From: Oscillospiraceae bacterium
GTDB taxonomy: Bacteria > Bacillota > Clostridia > Saccharofermentanales > Saccharofermentanaceae
Length of the DNA stretch: 64,000 nt
Assembly (NCBI GenBank): GCA_900176545.1
Contig: FWXP01000005.1
Span: forward strand, 124,001 to 188,000
Direction of reading: 5' to 3'
Shown here: positions 60,126 to 64,000 of the stretch, in pieces
How positions within the stretch are numbered: the stretch's first letter is position 1
How the letters are laid out: each line of letters begins with the position of its first letter
The notes under the pieces: generated by a model
The model's input: the letters and a program-made list of their open reading frames with translations, nothing else
What the model was told of the DNA's origin: nothing
Database searches by the model: none
Program-made: the position numbers and the translations under genes

Positions 60126-61568
60126 ATGAAGAGAACAAAGCTCATTGCTGTCCTTTTGGCGGCGGCAATGCTCGCATCCTGCGGTAAAGCGCCCGCAGAG
60201 GAGAAAGCAGAAGAAACTACAGAAGAGATAACGGAAGAAGAGGCGGCCGATGAGGAGGAAGAGACGACTTCGTCTGCTCCGGCAGAGGCTGTAACGGATA
60301 TAAGCGAGTTCGCATCTCTCACACCCGGATCGCTCTTTGTCTTCGGAGAATACGAGGGTGAACCCATAGAGTGGATCGTTCTCGAGAACGAGGCGGATGA
60401 GATCTACTGCCTTTCCAAGGACATCGTATCACAGCAGCCTTACGAAGCAGACGGTAACGTACTGCTCTGGAACGATTCGACTTTATGCTATTGGCTCAAC
60501 AGCACATTCTTCGAGGAAGCTTTTACTGATGAAGAGAAGGTCCGTATAGAACGTGCTTCCGATACGATTGCTCCAGAAGTATCTTCGGACTACAGGATCT
60601 ATCTTCTGAACAGGCTCGACTTCAGTTCATACAGGGATATCTTCGAGCAGTATCCCGTAGGTCAGTACTGGTGGCTCAGATCAAGAGGTGACAATGCAAC
60701 GGGTGTGGCCGATTGCTGTAATACATCAGGCGAGCTCTGCTTCGACTGCATATCCTGTTCTGCAGGCTCCGGTGTCAGACCCGTAATGACGATCTATATC
60801 GGAGATGACGAAGACAGGCTCGATCCGGAAGCGCTGATCCCGCTTCCCGAACCTACACCAGTCCCGACGCCTACATCCAGGCCTACGCCTTCTCCTACGC
60901 CTACTCCCATTCCTGATGACAGATCATACTTTGACGGCATTGTCACTACGGAATATACGGATCTGGGAACCGGTTACAGATTCCCTCATATCAATATCGA
61001 TACGGATGAGATCAATGCTCTTAATCAGAAGATCAGGGACGATGTCTATGTCTGGGACGACGGAACCGTTATGGAAAACCCGGTATATACATCACTGAAG
61101 TTCAGTGTCTACCATTACTTTGACGGCATCTATTCTGTCGTTATCGACTACAACTATGACGGATGGGGTGGTTACTACGAGGCATATACATTCAATTCGG
61201 AAGGACATGTCCTCACACCGGATGAGGTGCTCGCTCTTGCAGGTCTTACGGCAGACGGATTCTATGAAGCAGCTGCAGATGCGACGCAGACATATATCAA
61301 TGAGACTTTTACCGGTGAAGACGGCGTAGCTCCCGCAGTAGGTCATGCGCCCAATCCCGACTGGTCAGGATATGGTGAGTTCGGTTTTGCCATGGAGGAA
61401 GATTTCTCTCACGATGTCCTTAACGTAAACATGACCATGTTCTTCGATAACGACGGCAACTTCATCATCGTTCAGCCCATAATGGCTGTCGCCGATCCTC
61501 ACGACTGCGAGCCTTTCATCACGGTTCCCGGCGGTCAGAGGGTTGATATATCAGTCGGACGTGACTAA
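60126..61568 (+). CDS. Lipoprotein with DUF6273-like and DUF3298-like domains
   Basis: A 480-residue lipoprotein: lipobox LASC (Cys about 20), Glu/Thr-rich linker, then FGEYEGEPIEWIVLE and CYWLNSTFFEEAF (about 75-130) and YWWLRSRG, the pattern of DUF6273 domains. A Pro-Thr repeat linker (about 240-265) leads to a second domain with DUF3298-like features (YFDGIYSVVIDYNYDGWGG). Both domains occur in extracellular proteins of gut Firmicutes; no activity is known. First of three tandem lipoproteins. Confidence 0.82.
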   Translation: MKRTKLIAVLLAAAMLASCGKAPAEEKAEETTEEITEEEAADEEEETTSSAPAEAVTDISEFASLTPGSLFVFGEYEGEPIEWIVLENEADEIYCLSKDIVSQQPYEADGNVLLWNDSTLCYWLNSTFFEEAFTDEEKVRIERASDTIAPEVSSDYRIYLLNRLDFSSYRDIFEQYPVGQYWWLRSRGDNATGVADCCNTSGELCFDCISCSAGSGVRPVMTIYIGDDEDRLDPEALIPLPEPTPVPTPTSRPTPSPTPTPIPDDRSYFDGIVTTEYTDLGTGYRFPHINIDTDEINALNQKIRDDVYVWDDGTVMENPVYTSLKFSVYHYFDGIYSVVIDYNYDGWGGYYEAYTFNSEGHVLTPDEVLALAGLTADGFYEAAADATQTYINETFTGEDGVAPAVGHAPNPDWSGYGEFGFAMEEDFSHDVLNVNMTMFFDNDGNFIIVQPIMAVADPHDCEPFITVPGGQRVDISVGRD

Positions 61569-61578
61569 AGGAGTGTAT

Positions 61579-62355
61579 ATGAAAAGGAAGGCTATCATCG
61601 CGCTGCTCCTGGCAGCATCAGTGCTCGTATCCTGCGGTAAGGTACCTGAGGAGACAGAGGAGGGAACAGAAGAAGAGACAACAACTACCGTAGAAGAGAC
61701 AACGGAGGAGACTACTACAACTCCTACACATCGTCCTACATCCACGTCTACTCCTTCTCCCTCAATTTCATCAGGACCATCTGATTGCATCTACATAACT
61801 TCAAACGGGGAGCCTTATGAGGAGTATCTCGTAACGGATTTCACCTTTTCCGAAGACGGATCTTCGGGAACTTTCACTGTGGAGAGATATATCTCCATGA
61901 CACCTGACGAGGTCGCTTCTCTTAGTGAAGGAGATATTATCTTGCAAGATTATAAGGTAATATCTGTAGATCCTCCTACGGACATCGGAGTATCGATAAC
62001 AATAGAATCAATAGAAGGTTACGTAGACTACTGGTATCTTAATTTGCAGGAGAACGGTCTGTATTATTTGGCAAATGGTTGGGATTATTACTTTACGGAA
62101 TCTGCAACGGTCTCAACGACGTTTGATATCGCATCTGATGTTATCATCATCGATCATTGCTATCCTTACAACTCTGACGGAATCATGGCATTTGAAGCTT
62201 ACGCCGTATTTTACACTATATCCGAGTTTATCGACAGACTTGACGATGAGGATGTTTACTTCATCCCCAATCTTCATATACGCGTGGTAAACGGCGAGAT
62301 CACGGTCATAGCCGTTAATCCGTATACTAATAGCGATATATGGTGCCCGTACTGA
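61579..62355 (+). CDS. Lipoprotein with Thr/Glu-rich linker
   Basis: A 258-residue lipoprotein, lipobox LVSC (Cys about 19), a long Glu/Thr/Pro linker (to about 75) and a beta-rich domain without recognised motif. AAAGGAG ends 5 nt before the ATG at 61579; an upstream in-frame start inside the preceding gene has no such site. Its first 20 residues nearly equal those of the genes before and after. Confidence 0.78.
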   Translation: MKRKAIIALLLAASVLVSCGKVPEETEEGTEEETTTTVEETTEETTTTPTHRPTSTSTPSPSISSGPSDCIYITSNGEPYEEYLVTDFTFSEDGSSGTFTVERYISMTPDEVASLSEGDIILQDYKVISVDPPTDIGVSITIESIEGYVDYWYLNLQENGLYYLANGWDYYFTESATVSTTFDIASDVIIIDHCYPYNSDGIMAFEAYAVFYTISEFIDRLDDEDVYFIPNLHIRVVNGEITVIAVNPYTNSDIWCPY

Positions 62356-62373
62356 TCTCAAAGGAGATTTAAA

Positions 62374-63528
62374 ATGAAAAGGAAAAGTATAGTTGCATTG
62401 CTGTTGACACTATCGGTCCTTGTGTCCTGCAGTAAGGCTACGGAAGAGAGCGAGAGTACCGCGATAAGTATAAGGGAGCTTCCTTCGCAAGAGTCTACTG
62501 AAGTGACTTCAAGTGAGACTTCAGAAGAGGTGACAGGAGCTTCTTCTGAAGCGTCGGAGACTACTGTAGAGCCCACTTTCGCAGAGCCTGCCCCTATAGA
62601 TGATCCTTTCGCTGCTAATGCCAGTCTTTACGATGTTAACGGCGAGCTTCCCTGCTTCGGTAATCTTACTCCCGAAGAGTACGAATACTTCAGCGGCATT
62701 TACTGCAAGAGCACATACGATTGCCTGTTCCTGACAGAAGAGCGCGAGCCCGTCGCATACTGCGGATTCCTGGTGTCTAATTTTGACGGACCTGAGAATG
62801 CGTACTTAAGGCATGTCTTACCTTATCCTATCAATCCTAATTCGGTGAGTCCCAATGAGCCCGTGGATATCATGTATAATCCGGTGTCAGATGTCAACGC
62901 CGCGTTCACGGATGTCCTTGGTATCGATATGGACGGGTTGAGCCTTAACCCGTATACGACAGAGGATCACGACGGCGTTCCCTGTGTATGCTACTCAACC
63001 GGTTCCGGAATGGGTCCCAATATCCATTTTGTACTCCTCGGAGGTAATGCCGTAGACAACGATTATTATCTCTGTTTTGAGGAGATTAACGACAGCAATT
63101 TTGCGGGCGTATCGATAGCGCATTTTGTCCGTGGAGAAGACGGATCTTTCACGCTGGTCGGATGCAGATATACAGACAGATGGACTACCGGAAGCCCCAG
63201 GGTCATTTCGGATGAGACGGAGATAGCAGCTTCTGATATCGAGATAGATGTATTGAGCTCATATCGTGAGGTCAACGGGATACGTCAGTTCTATACGTGG
63301 GGGCCCAACGCGGATCAGGCCATGGCTTCCGATGCTTTTGCGCTGGAGCTTCTGCGTGATACTTACTATGCGCATCACGGATGTATCTTCTCGGATCCTT
63401 ATGTACAGACATATTTCGATTCAAGAGCATGGTATACGGGTACGACTCCCCAAGCTCAGTTCACACCGTATAACCTAAATGCCGTCGAAGATACTAATGT
63501 CGCTACCATCGAGAGCATGATGGGATGA
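62374..63528 (+). CDS. YARHG-domain lipoprotein
   Basis: A 384-residue lipoprotein with lipobox LVSC (Cys about 19), a Ser/Thr/Glu linker and, at the C-terminus (about 325-380), a YARHG domain: LELLRDTYYAHHGCIFSDPY, then YFDSRAWYTG. YARHG domains are extracellular and common in Clostridia, with no defined activity. AAAGGAG precedes the ATG. Third of the tandem lipoproteins. Confidence 0.85.
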   Translation: MKRKSIVALLLTLSVLVSCSKATEESESTAISIRELPSQESTEVTSSETSEEVTGASSEASETTVEPTFAEPAPIDDPFAANASLYDVNGELPCFGNLTPEEYEYFSGIYCKSTYDCLFLTEEREPVAYCGFLVSNFDGPENAYLRHVLPYPINPNSVSPNEPVDIMYNPVSDVNAAFTDVLGIDMDGLSLNPYTTEDHDGVPCVCYSTGSGMGPNIHFVLLGGNAVDNDYYLCFEEINDSNFAGVSIAHFVRGEDGSFTLVGCRYTDRWTTGSPRVISDETEIAASDIEIDVLSSYREVNGIRQFYTWGPNADQAMASDAFALELLRDTYYAHHGCIFSDPYVQTYFDSRAWYTGTTPQAQFTPYNLNAVEDTNVATIESMMG

Positions 63529-63584
63529 AAGTGTGTATAATCGAAATTGTTCGGAAATTGTTCTTTGTGAGAGGTGCAGTTGAT

Positions 63585-64000
63585 ATGAGGTCAAGAACTG
63601 ACAAGAATACGATGGTCAAGATAGCAGTCCTGCTGCTGGTGAGCTTTATCGTTTTTATCAATTTATTCTGGAGAATGGTAGTTTTATATCCCGGTCCAAG
63701 CGGTAACTATTTCTCGGACATTTATGAGCATTTGCTCTATGGTAAGACATACGGTATAAAAGGTGAATACAGCCTTACGCTTCTGATCAATGACGTGCTC
63801 CTGGGCTTAGGTTCCGCTGGCTCATGGCTGGTGGCGGCACATCTTGCATTGATCGTTATACTGGAGATAGTTTTCGGGTATCTTTTTATGAAGAAGATAG
63901 TTCCTCAGGGTAATGCCTTTGTTATGCACCTTTTGTCACTGGCCTCCCTTGTGGTGCTGCCTCCTTACATTCCTGCCATTAATCGATTCATGTACAGGAA
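63585..64000 (+). CDS. Membrane protein, 3' end outside the window
   Basis: A frame opening at the ATG at 63585, with GAGAGG 8-13 nt upstream, and running off the right edge. It encodes at least 138 residues: a basic start MRSRTDKNTMVKIAVLLLVS, a first helix (about 12-32), an extracytoplasmic loop with YPGPSGNYFSDIYEHLLYG, and two more helices (about 72-98 and 110-130). It may be a multi-pass glycosyltransferase or similar; the visible part is too short to tell. Confidence 0.7.
   Translation, partial: MRSRTDKNTMVKIAVLLLVSFIVFINLFWRMVVLYPGPSGNYFSDIYEHLLYGKTYGIKGEYSLTLLINDVLLGLGSAGSWLVAAHLALIVILEIVFGYLFMKKIVPQGNAFVMHLLSLASLVVLPPYIPAINRFMYR

Overview
The window looks like the chromosome of a member of the Clostridia, probably a gut or rumen anaerobe. 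The evidence is the Gram-positive heat-shock operon ctsR-mcsA-mcsB-clpC, YugP- and AzlCD-type membrane proteins, strong AGGAGG ribosome-binding sites, TTGACA/TATAAT promoters, many Cys-lipidated lipoproteins and an agr-type signalling system. Nothing allows a safe call below class.

Left chromosomal part (1-25.2 kb): a lipase cut by the window edge, a HAD phosphatase, an MBL-fold hydrolase, a DUF1846 protein and an acyltransferase; the CtsR-controlled heat-shock operon (5.1-10.0 kb), whose McsB has lost its catalytic residues; an OFA-family transporter; a PlsC-like acyltransferase; a fused phosphoglycerate kinase-triosephosphate isomerase; a run of small genes ending in trxB; a BCP peroxiredoxin; and a glycosyltransferase that looks like a natural PgaC-PgaD fusion. 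tRNA-Thr, azlC/azlD and a lipoprotein lie on the minus strand.

Middle (25.19-46.02 kb): an integrative element inserted in the 3' end of tRNA-Ser(GGA). The last 24 nt of the tRNA are duplicated at the far end, a tyrosine integrase sits just inside the tRNA end, and identical 24-nt arm-type repeats lie near both ends. The element is visibly AT-richer than its surroundings. It has no relaxase, coupling protein or replication gene that I can see. Its cargo has two parts. The first is a complete agr-type quorum-sensing set in the order A-C-B-D, followed by a small secreted protein and a large FtsX/MacB-type ABC exporter; agrB is out of frame at a run of eight G. The second is a defence-like block: a KAP-type NTPase, an AlbA_2/Schlafen-type ATP-binding regulator with its own operator, an IetAS-like AAA ATPase plus subtilase, and an AbiLi/AbiLii-like (AAA plus RloB) pair.

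Right chromosomal part (46.0-64 kb): a membrane protein, a lipoprotein, a very large RND transporter with a coiled-coil insertion, a cytoplasmic BMP-type ligand-binding protein with a ParB-like N-terminal domain, a phosphoesterase, mgtE preceded by a short leader ORF and a terminator, an OmpR/histidine-kinase pair, three tandem lipoproteins with near-identical signal peptides, and a membrane protein cut by the right edge.

The best candidates for undescribed biology are the mobile quorum-sensing/secretion cassette with a poly-G switch in agrB, the apparently dead McsB inside an otherwise normal heat-shock operon, the PgaC-PgaD fusion with a structured leader, and the mgtE leader.
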